NCBI RefSeq assembly: GCF_017589465.1
Contig: NZ_JAELYA010000010.1
Location: 167,137 to 231,136 of the forward strand
Direction: 5' to 3'
DNA length: 64,000 nt
From: Pseudomonas schmalbachii
GTDB taxonomy: Bacteria > Pseudomonadota > Gammaproteobacteria > Pseudomonadales > Pseudomonadaceae
The position numbers were made by a program, and so were the translations under genes. Below are positions 54,689-64,000 of the stretch, in pieces (position 1 is the stretch's first letter; every line of letters starts with the position of its first letter). The notes beneath the pieces were generated by a model, which saw only the letters and a list, made by a program, of their open reading frames with translations, made no database searches and was not told where the DNA came from.

Positions 54689-54735
54689 GCACCATTGTGG
54701 TGCCTGCATGTGGTGCGTCAGTCCATTTTGGTGCA
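54689..54735. promoter_or_regulatory. NtrC binding sites upstream of glnA
   Basis: A perfect inverted repeat GCACCATTGTGGTGC at 54689-54703 and a half-conserved site ending TTTTGGTGCA at 54719-54735. They lie 75-135 bp upstream of the sigma-54 promoter, a usual enhancer distance. Confidence 0.75.
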
Positions 54736-54833
54736 TCGAAAAGAAAGTCATCCTCTTCTGCTCAAGTCTTGAGCAATTTCGGATATAATCTCGCCCCTTT
54801 TTTTAGCGACTTGGCCGCCATCGGTCCTTCTGC

Positions 54834-56288
54834 ATGAAACTCATCGTCAAGGTCTTCCAGGAAATCACCATCAAGAGCCGGCCGGTGCGCAAGCGCTTCA
54901 TCCGGCAACTGGCGAAGAACATTCGCACGGTGCTGCGCGACCTCGACCCCGAACTGCTGGTAGAAGGCGAGTGGGACAATCTGGAGGTCGAGACCAGGGT
55001 CAGCGACGCCAAGGTCCTGCGCGAGATGATCGAGCGCCTGACCTGCACCCCGGGCATCGGCCACTTCCTCGAAGTGCACGAATACCCGCTGGGCGACTTC
55101 GACGACATCCTCGCCAGGTGCAAGGCGCACTTCGGCGACAAGCTGCAAGGCAAGATCTTCTCCGTACGCTGCAAGCGCGCCGGCAAGCACCCGTTCACCT
55201 CTATAGATGTGGAGCGTTACGTCGGCGGCGGCCTGCGCCAGCAGTGCGGCGCGGCGGGCGTTTCGCTGAAGGACCCGGAAGTCGAAGTGCGCATGGAAAT
55301 CCGCCATGACCGCCTGTACGTCATCCATGAAAAGCACATGGGCCTCGGCGGCTATCCGCTGGGCGCGCTGGAGCAGGTGCTGGTGCTGATGTCCGGCGGC
55401 TTCGACTCCACCGTCGCGGCCTACCAGATGATGCGCCGCGGGATGATCAGCCACTTCGTGTTCTTCAACCTCGGCGGTCGTGCCCACGAACTGGGCGTGA
55501 TGGAAGTCGCCCACTATCTATGGGAGAAGTTCGGTCGCTCGCAGCGCGTGCTGTTCGTCAGCGTGCCGTTCGAGGAAGTGGTCGGCGAGATTCTCACCAA
55601 GGTCGACGACAGCTACATGGGCGTGACCCTCAAGCGCATGATGCTGCGCGCCGCCAGCCGCGTGGCCGAGCGCCTGCAGCTGGACGCGCTGGTGACCGGC
55701 GAGGCGATTTCCCAGGTGTCCAGCCAGACCCTGCCGAACCTCTCGGTGATCGACCGGGTGACCGACACCCTGGTGCTGCGCCCGCTGATCGTCAGCCACA
55801 AACAGGACATCATCGACACCGCCACGAAGATCGGCACCGCCGAGTTCGCCAAGCACATGCCGGAATACTGCGGCGTGATCTCGGTGAATCCGACGACCCA
55901 GGCCAAGCCGTACCGTGTCGATCACGAAGAAACCAAGTTCGACATGGCCGTGCTGGATCGCGCCATGGAGCGCGCCACGCAGATGACCGTCGACCGCGTC
56001 ATCGACGAGCTGGGCAAGGACCTGCCGGTGGAAATGGTCGCCGAAGTTCTGCCGGGGCAGATCGTCGTCGACATCCGTCACCCGGACGCCCAGGAAGACG
56101 AACCGCTGGCGCTGGAAGGCGTCGAAGTGCTGCCGATGCCGTTCTACGCCATCAACAGCAAGTTCAAGGAGCTCGACCCGAATCGCCAGTACCTGCTGTA
56201 TTGCGACAAGGGCGTCATGAGCCGCCTGCATGCCCATCACCTGGTCAACGAGGGGCACACCAATGTGCGTGTTTATCGCCCGGCTTAA
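54834..56288 (+). CDS. thiI: tRNA 4-thiouridine synthase / thiamine sulfurtransferase
   Basis: 484 residues: N-terminal ferredoxin-like and THUMP domains, PP-loop [10 protein letters not shown], and a C-terminal rhodanese domain with its active Cys in [11 protein letters not shown]. It makes s4U8 in tRNA and passes sulfur to ThiS for thiazole synthesis. The rhodanese extension places it with the E. coli-type ThiI. ThiS and ThiG are encoded at 10.4-11.4 kb. Confidence 0.96.
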   Translation: MKLIVKVFQEITIKSRPVRKRFIRQLAKNIRTVLRDLDPELLVEGEWDNLEVETRVSDAKVLREMIERLTCTPGIGHFLEVHEYPLGDFDDILARCKAHFGDKLQGKIFSVRCKRAGKHPFTSIDVERYVGGGLRQQCGAAGVSLKDPEVEVRMEIRHDRLYVIHEKHMGLGGYPLGALEQVLVLMSGGFDSTVAAYQMMRRGMISHFVFFNLGGRAHELGVMEVAHYLWEKFGRSQRVLFVSVPFEEVVGEILTKVDDSYMGVTLKRMMLRAASRVAERLQLDALVTGEAISQVSSQTLPNLSVIDRVTDTLVLRPLIVSHKQDIIDTATKIGTAEFAKHMPEYCGVISVNPTTQAKPYRVDHEETKFDMAVLDRAMERATQMTVDRVIDELGKDLPVEMVAEVLPGQIVVDIRHPDAQEDEPLALEGVEVLPMPFYAINSKFKELDPNRQYLLYCDKGVMSRLHAHHLVNEGHTNVRVYRPA

Positions 56289-56437
56289 GCAGCCCGGGCT
56301 GTTCGGCGGCAGTATCCGCCACCGACCTCCCGACATATTCCGGGCGTAGTTTTGCCCTCCGACTGCCCTGAAATACCGCCGTATACCGGCCAATCGCTGC
56401 CAAGGCAGCCTGAAGATTTCTTCTCGAGACAGATACC

Positions 56438-58258
56438 GTGATCGAAAAACTCCGCAATATCGCCATCATCGCCCACGTCGACCATGGCAAGACCACCCTC
56501 GTTGACAAGCTGCTGAAGCTGTCCGGCACCCTGGACCGCAAGGAAGCCGAGAACGAGCGTGTGATGGACTCCAACGACCAGGAAAAGGAACGCGGCATTA
56601 CCATCCTGGCGAAGAACACCGCCATCAAGTGGAACGGCTACAACATCAACATCGTCGACACCCCCGGCCACGCCGACTTCGGTGGTGAGGTAGAGCGCGT
56701 GATGTCGATGGTCGACTCCGTGCTGCTGGTGGTCGACGCCCAGGACGGCCCCATGCCGCAGACCCGTTTCGTGACCCAGAAGGCCTTCAAGGCCGGCCTG
56801 CGTCCGATCGTCGTGGTCAACAAGATCGACCGTCCGGGCGCGCGTCCTGACTGGGTCATCGACCAGATCTTCGACCTGTTCGACAACCTCGGCGCCACCG
56901 ATGAGCAGCTCGACTTCCCGATCGTCTACGCCAGCGCCCTGAACGGTATCGCCGGCATGGACCACGAGAAGATGGACGACAACATGGACGCGCTGTTCCA
57001 GGCGATCATCGACCACGTCCCGGTTCCGCAGGTCGACGTCGACGGCCCGTTCCAGATGCAGATCTCCCAGCTGGACTACAACAGCTTCCTCGGCGTGATC
57101 GGCATCGGCCGTATCGCCCGCGGCAAGATCAAGTCCAACACCCCGGTCGTGGCGATCAGCGACGACGGCACCAAGCGCAACGGTCGCGTCCTCAAGATCA
57201 TGGGCCACTCGGGCCTGCAGCGCGTGGAAGTGGCTGAAGCCGAAGCCGGCGACATCGTATGCGTCAGCGGCATGGAAGAGCTGTTCATCTCCGACACCCT
57301 GTGCGACCCGCAGAACGTCGAGGCGCGTCCGCCGCTGACCGTCGACCAGCCGACCGTGAGCATGACCTTCCAGGTCAACGACTCGCCGTTCGCCGGTCGT
57401 GAAGGCAAGTTCGTCACCAGCCGCAACATCAAGGACCGCCTGGAGAAGGAACTGCTGCACAACGTCGCCCTGCGCGTCGAGCCGGGCGAATCCGCCGAGA
57501 AGTTCAAGGTTTCCGGCCGTGGTGAGCTGCACCTCTCCGTACTGATCGAAACCATGCGCCGCGAAGGCTTCGAGATGGCCGTGGGCCGTCCGGAAGTGGT
57601 GATCATCGAGAACGAGGCCGGCGAGAAGCAGGAGCCGTACGAGAACGTCACCATCGACATCGAAGAGCAGCACCAGGGCTCGGTGATGGAGCAGATGGGC
57701 CTGCGCAAGGGCGATCTGAGCAACATGATCCCCGACGGCAAGGGTCGCGTTCGTCTGGAGTACACCATCCCGGCGCGTGGCCTGATCGGCTTCCGTAACA
57801 ACTTCCTGACCCTGACCTCGGGTACCGGCATCCTGACTTCGACCTTCAGCCACTACGGCCCGATCAAGGCCGGCGAAGTCAGCAACCGTCAGAACGGCGT
57901 ACTGGTCTCCATGGCCACCGGCACCGCGCTGACCTACTCGCTGGAAACCCTGCAAAGCCGCGGCAAGCTGTTCCTCGGCCCAGGCGACGAGATCTACGAA
58001 GGTCAGCTGGCCGGCATCAACAGCCGTGACAACGACCTGGTGATCAACCCCACCAAGGGCAAGAAGCTCGACAACATGCGCGCTTCGGGCAAGGACGAAG
58101 TCATCGCCCTGGTTCCGCCGATCCGCTTCACCCTGGAGCAGGCGCTGGAATTCATCGCCGACGACGAGCTGGTGGAAGTGACGCCGAAGTCGATCCGCCT
58201 GCGCAAGAAGCTGCTGAACGAGAACGACCGCAAGCGCTACGAGCGCGCCAAGGTCTGA
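56438..58258 (+). CDS. typA: Ribosome-associated GTPase TypA/BipA
   Basis: 606 residues. G1 [11 protein letters not shown]3 DTPGHADF, G4 [10 protein letters not shown], then EF-G-like domains and the BipA-specific C-terminus. It is a translational GTPase needed for stress adaptation and 50S assembly. Normal length. Confidence 0.97.
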   Translation: MIEKLRNIAIIAHVDHGKTTLVDKLLKLSGTLDRKEAENERVMDSNDQEKERGITILAKNTAIKWNGYNINIVDTPGHADFGGEVERVMSMVDSVLLVVDAQDGPMPQTRFVTQKAFKAGLRPIVVVNKIDRPGARPDWVIDQIFDLFDNLGATDEQLDFPIVYASALNGIAGMDHEKMDDNMDALFQAIIDHVPVPQVDVDGPFQMQISQLDYNSFLGVIGIGRIARGKIKSNTPVVAISDDGTKRNGRVLKIMGHSGLQRVEVAEAEAGDIVCVSGMEELFISDTLCDPQNVEARPPLTVDQPTVSMTFQVNDSPFAGREGKFVTSRNIKDRLEKELLHNVALRVEPGESAEKFKVSGRGELHLSVLIETMRREGFEMAVGRPEVVIIENEAGEKQEPYENVTIDIEEQHQGSVMEQMGLRKGDLSNMIPDGKGRVRLEYTIPARGLIGFRNNFLTLTSGTGILTSTFSHYGPIKAGEVSNRQNGVLVSMATGTALTYSLETLQSRGKLFLGPGDEIYEGQLAGINSRDNDLVINPTKGKKLDNMRASGKDEVIALVPPIRFTLEQALEFIADDELVEVTPKSIRLRKKLLNENDRKRYERAKV

Positions 58259-58275
58259 TCCGTTCCAGTGGAACA

Positions 58276-58305
58276 GCGAAAGCCGGGCATCTGCCCGGCT
58301 TTCGC
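58276..58305 (+). terminator. typA hairpin terminator
   Basis: The stem GCGAAAGCCGGGC / GCCCGGCTTTCGC, 18 bases after the typA stop. Only a short T-run sits within the stem, so it may be partial. Confidence 0.65.
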
Positions 58306-58469
58306 GTTGCTGGGGGAGCTATTGCTCGTCGCGGCGCAGAACACTGATATGCGTCAGATGCTTCCTGCAGGCGAGTTTGCGGCTCGCCGATATACTCGCA
58401 GCACGGGTCCTCTCCTCGCAGGAAGGCTGGGCAGGGTGGATGCGTTGTTCCCCTTCAAGGATTGCTCGC

Positions 58470-61400
58470 ATGCAATGGATCTTCATGCTGGTCGGACTCG
58501 TCATCGGGGCGAGTGCGGGAGAGTCGATCACCGCTGGCGTGCTCGGCGCGCTGGTGGGACTTGGGCTGGGTCAGGCCATCGGGTTGCAGCGTCTGCAGAA
58601 GCAGAACGCCGAGCTGAGTGGCAGGCTCGCGGCGTTCATCGCGCGCTTCGAGGCCGAGGGGCAGGCGCTCAAGCGGCAACTGCAGGAGGCGGAGACGCGC
58701 GAGACGGCTCCGTCGCCCTCTGCGCAATCGCCTGTTGCTGCCGATCTCGAATCTCCAGTTGCCGAGGAGCCGGTTTCCGCTACTGCGGCCGCTGAGGCCG
58801 ATCTGCTCTGGGATATAGAGCTGCCCCGTCCGAGCGAGCAGCCCGCCGTTGCAACTCCTGCCGAACAGCCGGAGGCGACGCCGTTCGACTGGTCGGCGAA
58901 TGCCGCTCCGGCGGAAGCCACTGCATCCCCAGAGCAGATGCAACAGGACCCGTGGTCGGCAGGGGCGGCCGAGCCCGCCGGCCCATCGATCTTCGAACGC
59001 GCTTTTGGCCTGGCCCGCGACTGGCTGCTGGGCGGCAATACCGTCCTGCGCGTCGGTGTGGTGCTGCTGTTCCTGGGGCTGGCCTTCCTGCTGCGCTATG
59101 CCACCGAAGGCATGGTCATGCCGCCGCAGGCTCCCTATATAGGTACGGCAGCGGCGGCCCTGGCGCTGCTCGGGCTGGGCTGGTGGCTGCGCCGGCGGCG
59201 CACCGGCTACGCGCTGGTGCTGCAGGGTACAGGTGTCGCGGTGCTGTACCTGACGGTGTTTGCCGCCATCAAGCTCTATCCGCAGATGAACGGCGGCGAC
59301 GTGCTCATCTCTGCCGAAGCGGGCTTCGTGCTGCTGGTGGTGGTGACGGCCTGTTCGGCGGTGCTCGCCGTATTGCAGGATGCGCTGGGACTTGCCGCGG
59401 CAGCGGCGCTGGGCGGCTTCGCGGCACCGATCCTGACGTCCAGCGGTGGCGGCAACCATGTCGCTCTGTTCAGCTATTTCGCGCTGCTGAATGCCGGCAT
59501 CTTCCTGATCGCCTGGTTCAAGGCCTGGCGTCTGCTCAATCTGATCGGCTTCATCGGTACCTTCGGCATCGGTTTCGCCTGGGGGTTGCGCTCATATACG
59601 CCGGAGCTGTTCGTCAGCACCGAGCCGTTCCTGCTGCTGTTCTTCCTGATGTACGTCGCCATCGGCCTGCTCTTCGCCCGTCGCCAGTTGCGCGAGGTGG
59701 CGGGGCAGGAAGAGTCGGCCAGTAGTGAGGAGAGCCTGCTCCGGTCGTTGCGGCAGACCGACTATGTCGATGCTTCGGTGCTGTTTGGCACGCCGCTGGT
59801 TGGCTTCGGCCTGCAGTATGCCGTGATCCGCCATATCGAATTCGGAGCGGCATTCAGCGCGCTGGCGCTGGGACTGTTCTATATGGTGCTGGCGCGCCTG
59901 CTGGCCGGGCGCAAGGTGCAGTTGCTGGTCGAGGCGTGCCTGGCGCTTGGCGTGGTATTCGGCACGCTGGCCATTCCGCTTGGCCTGGATGCGCGCTGGA
60001 CTTCTGCGGCCTGGGCGGTGGAAGGGGCGGGTATCTACTGGCTCGGCCTGCGCCAGCAGCGTCGGCTGGCGCGGATTTTCGCCCTGCTGCTGCAGGGCGG
60101 TGCTGCGCTGGCATTCGTCGCCAGCCTGCACGCAGGTGGCGACACCCTGCTGGATGGTGCGCCGCTGGGTGCCCTGATGCTCGGCGCAGCGTTGCTGTTC
60201 AGCTTCTGGCGCCTGCGTAGTGAGCCTGCTGAGCGCCTTGGCGCCTGGGAGCCGAAGTGCGAGCCGGTGCTGGCCTGTGCCGGGCTGGCGTTCCTCTATC
60301 TGATCGCGCCGCTGTGTTTCGCCGCGCAGGCCTCGGCGATCGCCTGGGCGCTGGCCGGCCTGGCGACGCTGTTCGCAGGCTTGCGACTGCGCTCGCGCAG
60401 CTTCCTGTTCTGCGCCTTCGCCGTGCAGTTGCTTGGCGGCGTGTTGTTCCTCCTGGATATGCGCGGTGCGGAGCTGGGGGCTGGTTTCGTTGCGGGCTGG
60501 CAGGGCCTGCTCGGCGCCTCCTTGATCGGCTTGGCGCTGGTCGCCGGCATGCTGATCGCCGGGCGCGATCCGCTGCTGCGTGAAGACCGGCGGCTGATGC
60601 TCGGCTTGAGCGTTGTGCTGCTGGCCGGTCTGGCCTTCCTCAATCTCGCCGTGCTGTTCGCTCTGCCGTGGCGTACGGCAAGCGCAGTATGGGCTGGCAG
60701 CGGCCTGCTGATCGTCTGGCTCAGCCTGTACCTGCAACAGCGCGCCAGCTTCGTCTTCGGCCTGGCGCTGCAGATCATCGGTGGTGCAGCTTTCCTGCTC
60801 ACCGGTCCATCTCTGCTCGGGCCCTTGCCCAGCGAGGGCTTGAGTCCGCTGGCTCATGCCGGCTTCTGGACTCCGGCAGTGCTGGCGCTGGCTGCGCTGG
60901 CCGGCGCCTGGCGGCTGCATCGTGCGGGTGAGCGGGAGCGCAGCCTGGCGCTGGGTGCTCTCGATCTCGAACGCTTGTCGCAGTTGCTGCTGATCTGGGG
61001 CGCTGGTTGGTGGGCTCTTGCCGCGCTGTGCGAGATCGGCCGCTTCGTGCCCGGCGAAATGCGCGAGCATGTGGCGCTGCTGGTGGCTGCATTGACTGTG
61101 GCGCTGTGGACGCTGCTCGCCCTGCGCGAACAGTGGCGCGCCCTGGCGCTGCTCTGCCTGGCCCTGGTACCGCTGGCCTGTCTGGCTTTGGCGAGCGCAT
61201 GGCAGCCGGAATACCATCCACTGGCGAACCTCGGCTGGCTGGGCTGGCTGGCGCTACTGCTGGTCCACCTGCTGTCGCTCTGGCGTCTGGGTGACCTGCT
61301 GCCGAAGCCGGCGGCAAGCGCAGTCCATGTGCTTGGCTGCTGGCTGATCCTCGGCGTGCTGGCCTTGGAGTTGCGCTTCCTTTTCTATGCCCTGGCCGAG

Positions 61401-62114
61401 CACTACAACGCCTGGCGCTGGCTGGGCTGGGCATTGGTGCCGAGCCTGTTCCTCATCGTCATGGGTTCGCACCGGACACTGCCGTGGCCGGTGTCGGCGT
61501 TCCCGCGCGAGTACCGTGGCATCGCGGCATTGCCGGTGGCGCTGTTGCTGCTCGCCTGGTTCTGGCTGGTCAACCTGCTCAGCAATGGCGCGGCCGACCC
61601 GCTGCCCTATCTGCCGCTGTTCAACCCGCTGGAGCTGGGCATGCTGATCGTCCTGCTGGCGGTCTACCGCTGGGCGCTCGCTGGCCTGCCGTTACTTGGT
61701 GTGGACTCGCGCTGGCTCGGGCAGCCGCTTCAGGTACTCGTCGGCGCCTCGCTGTTTGCCCTGGCGACCCTGGCGGTATGCCGTACTGCGCATCACTGGG
61801 CCGGCGTACCGTTCGAGCTGGCCGACCTGCGTCATTCGATGGTGGTGCAGGCCGGGCTGTCGATCGTCTGGACCCTGATCGCCCTCGGACTGATGATCTT
61901 CGGCCACCTGCGCGCTCGCCGCGATCTGTGGATGGTCGGCGCAGCGCTGATCGCGGTCGTGGTGGTCAAACTGTTCTTCGTCGAGCTGGGCAACAGCGGC
62001 AGCCTGGCGCGCATCGTCTCGTTCATTGGTGTCGGCGTTCTGCTGCTGATAGTCGGCTATTTCGCCCCCTTGCCGCCGCGGCGGGCAGAGCCAGAGGAGC
62101 ATCCTTCCACATGA
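58470..62114 (+). CDS. DUF2339 large multi-pass membrane protein
   Basis: 1214 residues from MQWIFMLVGLVIGASAG. An N-terminal membrane helix, a short coiled-coil stretch (LQRLQKQNAELSGRLAAFIARFE), an Ala/Pro/Glu-rich linker to about residue 170, then more than twenty hydrophobic helices starting LLGGNTVLRVGVVLLFLGLAFLLRY. This is the DUF2339 layout. Function unknown. It overlaps the DUF3999 gene by ATGA, and the two families regularly occur together. Confidence 0.88.
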   Translation: MQWIFMLVGLVIGASAGESITAGVLGALVGLGLGQAIGLQRLQKQNAELSGRLAAFIARFEAEGQALKRQLQEAETRETAPSPSAQSPVAADLESPVAEEPVSATAAAEADLLWDIELPRPSEQPAVATPAEQPEATPFDWSANAAPAEATASPEQMQQDPWSAGAAEPAGPSIFERAFGLARDWLLGGNTVLRVGVVLLFLGLAFLLRYATEGMVMPPQAPYIGTAAAALALLGLGWWLRRRRTGYALVLQGTGVAVLYLTVFAAIKLYPQMNGGDVLISAEAGFVLLVVVTACSAVLAVLQDALGLAAAAALGGFAAPILTSSGGGNHVALFSYFALLNAGIFLIAWFKAWRLLNLIGFIGTFGIGFAWGLRSYTPELFVSTEPFLLLFFLMYVAIGLLFARRQLREVAGQEESASSEESLLRSLRQTDYVDASVLFGTPLVGFGLQYAVIRHIEFGAAFSALALGLFYMVLARLLAGRKVQLLVEACLALGVVFGTLAIPLGLDARWTSAAWAVEGAGIYWLGLRQQRRLARIFALLLQGGAALAFVASLHAGGDTLLDGAPLGALMLGAALLFSFWRLRSEPAERLGAWEPKCEPVLACAGLAFLYLIAPLCFAAQASAIAWALAGLATLFAGLRLRSRSFLFCAFAVQLLGGVLFLLDMRGAELGAGFVAGWQGLLGASLIGLALVAGMLIAGRDPLLREDRRLMLGLSVVLLAGLAFLNLAVLFALPWRTASAVWAGSGLLIVWLSLYLQQRASFVFGLALQIIGGAAFLLTGPSLLGPLPSEGLSPLAHAGFWTPAVLALAALAGAWRLHRAGERERSLALGALDLERLSQLLLIWGAGWWALAALCEIGRFVPGEMREHVALLVAALTVALWTLLALREQWRALALLCLALVPLACLALASAWQPEYHPLANLGWLGWLALLLVHLLSLWRLGDLLPKPAASAVHVLGCWLILGVLALELRFLFYALAEHYNAWRWLGWALVPSLFLIVMGSHRTLPWPVSAFPREYRGIAALPVALLLLAWFWLVNLLSNGAADPLPYLPLFNPLELGMLIVLLAVYRWALAGLPLLGVDSRWLGQPLQVLVGASLFALATLAVCRTAHHWAGVPFELADLRHSMVVQAGLSIVWTLIALGLMIFGHLRARRDLWMVGAALIAVVVVKLFFVELGNSGSLARIVSFIGVGVLLLIVGYFAPLPPRRAEPEEHPST

Positions 62115-63481
62115 AGTCGACCGTCTTTATCAAGGCATGTGCCGCGCTGTTCTGCGCCGGTTTCCTGAATGCTGGCGCGGCGGCGGAAAACCCGGCCGAT
62201 TTCGCCAGCCAGGTACCGCTCGCGGTGTCCGGCACGGGGCCGTGGTATCGCCTGCAGTTGCCGATCGAAGTGCAGCTTGCCGCCCGGCATGCCGACCTGC
62301 GGGACTTGCGGGTGTTCAATGCCGAGGACGAGGCATTGCCCTACAGTCTGCGCGCAGGCACTGCCAGGCAAAGCGAAACCCGCCTGGAAGCGACGGCAAG
62401 GGTGTTCCCGCTGCGTGGTGCGGCGGGAAGCACGGCACTGGAAGGGCTGAGGGTGGTGCGCAATACCGCTGGCACCATTGTCGAGATTCCTCCCGCGGCA
62501 GTGCCTGATGGCGCTCGTCAAATCCTGCGCGGCTGGTTGCTTGACGCCAGTACCAGCGATTTTCCGCTGGACCGCCTGAGTCTCGAGTGGAGTGCCGAGG
62601 CGGAAGGCTTCCAGCGTTTCCGCATCGAGGCCAGTGATGACCTGAACCGCTGGAGTCCGTTGGGTGAAGGGCAGGTTGCACGGCTGAGCTTCAATGGCGA
62701 GCGGATCGACAATAACGACGTCGAACTGCCGGGAGTGCATGCGCGCTACCTGCGTCTGCTGTGGCTTGCGCCGGAGGAGGCGGCGATGCTCAAGGGGGCG
62801 CGCCTGAGCGGCATCCGCAGTAATACCGAGCCGGCACCCCTGGTGTGGTCGGCGCCCCTGGCAGGGCGTTCGGGGGTGGAAGGCGAATTCATCTGGAACC
62901 TGCCTCAGGCATTGCCGCTGGAGCGCCTGCGGATTCCTCTCGAACAGCCCGAGACGCTGGCGCCGGTCTCGTTGCAAGGCAGGCTCGATGGCAAGGTGCA
63001 ATGGAGCCCGCTGGCGCGCACGGTGCTGTACCGCCTGTCACAGGATGGCCGGGAGATGCGCCAGGATGAGATTGCGTTGCCGGGGTGGCCGGTCAGTCAG
63101 TTGCGCTTGCTGGTGGATTCGCGGGGCGGCGGCCTGGGTGGCCCGGTTCCACAATTGAGTGTGGCGCTACGTGCCAGCGAGGTGATTTTCCTCGCCCGTG
63201 GTAGTGCGCCTTATAGGGTTGCCGTGGGGAATGCGTCGTCGCAGAGCTCCAGTCTGCCAATGACGACGCTGGTGCCTGGCTACGACGAATCCAGTCTGGC
63301 GACAATGGGCAGAGCCCAGGTCGAGGGTGTTCTGCAGGAAGGGATGGCGTCCCGGGTTGGGGATGCAGGCGATGGCACCAATTGGAAGCGCATCGCGCTC
63401 TGGGGCGTCCTGCTGCTTGGGGTGGCCCTGTTGGCGGGAATGGCATTGAGCCTGTTGCGCAACTCTGCGACGAAGCGCTGA
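62111..63481 (+). CDS. DUF3999 exported membrane-anchored protein
   Basis: 456 residues from MKSTVFIKACAALFCAGFL with a signal peptide cut near GAAAE. A large beta-rich periplasmic domain is followed by a C-terminal membrane helix (IALWGVLLLGVALLAGMALSLL). It matches the DUF3999 partner of DUF2339 proteins. The pair may form an envelope complex; no enzymatic motif is seen. Confidence 0.85.
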   Translation: MKSTVFIKACAALFCAGFLNAGAAAENPADFASQVPLAVSGTGPWYRLQLPIEVQLAARHADLRDLRVFNAEDEALPYSLRAGTARQSETRLEATARVFPLRGAAGSTALEGLRVVRNTAGTIVEIPPAAVPDGARQILRGWLLDASTSDFPLDRLSLEWSAEAEGFQRFRIEASDDLNRWSPLGEGQVARLSFNGERIDNNDVELPGVHARYLRLLWLAPEEAAMLKGARLSGIRSNTEPAPLVWSAPLAGRSGVEGEFIWNLPQALPLERLRIPLEQPETLAPVSLQGRLDGKVQWSPLARTVLYRLSQDGREMRQDEIALPGWPVSQLRLLVDSRGGGLGGPVPQLSVALRASEVIFLARGSAPYRVAVGNASSQSSSLPMTTLVPGYDESSLATMGRAQVEGVLQEGMASRVGDAGDGTNWKRIALWGVLLLGVALLAGMALSLLRNSATKR

Positions 63482-63590
63482 GGCCGCATTAATGCGGAGG
63501 GCGGGCTCTGGTCGGCATTTCCCTGCTGCGTCGGGATGTGGCGGTAAACTGATTGTCCGGGCAGGTTTAGAAAGTATTTTCAGAAAGTCG

Positions 63591-63618
63591 TTGACGAAGT
63601 TTTCTGAGTCCCTATAAT
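63591..63618 (+). promoter_or_regulatory. rRNA operon promoter 1
   Basis: -35 TTGACG (63591-63596), 16-bp spacer, -10 TATAAT (63613-63618), then the GC-rich discriminator GCGCC. Confidence 0.85.
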
Positions 63619-63707
63619 GCGCCCCACTCTCACGGCGGCGCCGGCAAAGAGCTTGAAAATCAAGCACTTAAGCAGCAACGAAGTGAGAGTGAAGTGCCGA
63701 GAGGGGC

Positions 63708-63735
63708 TTGACAGCGAGATTGATCGCTGTAGAAT
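63708..63735 (+). promoter_or_regulatory. rRNA operon promoter 2
   Basis: -35 TTGACA (63708-63713), 16-bp spacer, -10 TAGAAT (63730-63735), discriminator GCGCC. Confidence 0.87.
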
Positions 63736-63816
63736 GCGCCTCCCGCTGACGAGAAGGCTCGATCTTCTCCTTGGCGCAAGCGATTGAGTAGAAACGAAAA
63801 TTTCGAAAAATAAGGC

Positions 63817-63844
63817 TTGACGGACGAAGAGGTTGGCGTAGAAT
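63817..63844 (+). promoter_or_regulatory. rRNA operon promoter 3
   Basis: -35 TTGACG (63817-63822), 16-bp spacer, -10 TAGAAT (63839-63844), discriminator GCGCG. Confidence 0.87.
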
Positions 63845-64000
63845 GCGCGCCTCGGTTGAAGCGAGGGCCTCAACCAACTGCTCTTTAACAAGTTGAATCA
63901 AGCAATTCGTGTGGGTGCTTGTGAGTTAAGACTGATCGATCGCAAGATTATCAGCATCACAAGTAACACTCGTGAATTCGAGAGTTTTTTGCGATTGCTG
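63845..64000 (+). ncRNA. Leader of an rRNA transcript, 16S gene beyond the edge
   Basis: Sequence after boxA (for example CAAGCAATTCGTGTGGGTGC) is typical of the Pseudomonas pre-16S leader. The 16S start motif (AGAGTTTGAT) is not reached before position 64000. Confidence 0.8.
63879..63890 (+). promoter_or_regulatory. boxA antitermination element of the rRNA leader
   Basis: TGCTCTTTAACA matches the rRNA boxA consensus for NusB/NusE binding. It lies 35 bp after the third -10. Confidence 0.85.

Larger units (their letters stand above)
54502..54833. other. Divergent control region glnA / thiI
   Basis: 332 bases with the glnA sigma-54 promoter and NtrC sites. On the plus strand a -10 TATAAT lies at 54784-54789, 45 bases before thiI, and a perfect palindrome CTCAAG-T-CTTGAG at 54761-54773 lies just upstream of it. 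No -35 with good spacing was seen for thiI. Confidence 0.6.

Noticed and set aside
54769..54789. TTGAGC / TATAAT as a complete thiI promoter
   Set aside because: The spacer is only 9 bp, too short for sigma-70; only the -10 is kept as possible.

Overview
The window is high-GC DNA from a Pseudomonas, probably of the P. aeruginosa / P. nitroreducens / P. citronellolis side of the genus. This rests on the housekeeping genes (ftsY-ftsE-ftsX-rpoH, thiS-thiG-trmB, glnA-ntrBC, thiI-typA), the Pseudomonas-type REP sequences with their RAYT enzyme, and the rRNA leader at the right end. No species name can be fixed from sequence reading alone.

Layout. 1-5832 (minus) is a MoxR/DUF58/Bat operon, followed by thyA (plus). 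6927-9350 holds REP sequences, two paralogous glycine-zipper proteins and two small conserved proteins. 9358-21120 is a conserved core block: trmB, thiG, thiS, a DUF423 protein, mtgA, rpoH, ftsX, ftsE, ftsY, an M16 peptidase pair and rsmD. 21286-48580 is an accessory catabolic island of about 27 kb, nearly all on the minus strand, with repeats at both edges. 48931-63481 returns to core genes: ntrC, ntrB, two DUF4124 proteins, glnA, thiI, typA and a DUF2339/DUF3999 pair. 63591-64000 carries three tandem rRNA promoters and a boxA; the 16S rRNA gene should begin just beyond the edge.

The island is best read as a 2-oxo-1,2-dihydroquinoline (quinoline-type N-heterocycle) catabolic system. It has a Rieske oxygenase closely resembling OxoO (2-oxo-1,2-dihydroquinoline 8-monooxygenase of P. 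putida 86), a one-chain [2Fe-2S]/FAD reductase like OxoR, and an AraC/XylS regulator like OxoS. The known 8-hydroxycoumarin route passes from 8-hydroxy-2-oxoquinoline to 2,3-dihydroxyphenylpropionate, and a complete mhpB-C-D-F-E set here would take that to central metabolism. A DUF1329/DUF1302/MMPL/YCF48 module looks like envelope transport for a hydrophobic substrate. Two amidases, extra alpha/beta hydrolases, an MDR-family reductase, an SDR and a second (VOC-type) extradiol dioxygenase are candidates for unassigned steps. The quinoline 2-oxidoreductase (qorMSL) is not in the window.

Four promoters in the island (before oxoO, oxoR, the YCF48/RND operon and mhpB) share an XylS-like operator made of two 15-bp half-sites, TGCR-N6-GGATA, spaced 20 bp apart and 21-22 bp upstream of a -10 hexamer. 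This ties the four transcription units into one regulon. Two enzymes of the oxoR operon, an M20 amidohydrolase homologue and a hydantoin-racemase homologue, have lost the catalytic residues of their families, which suggests new chemistry.
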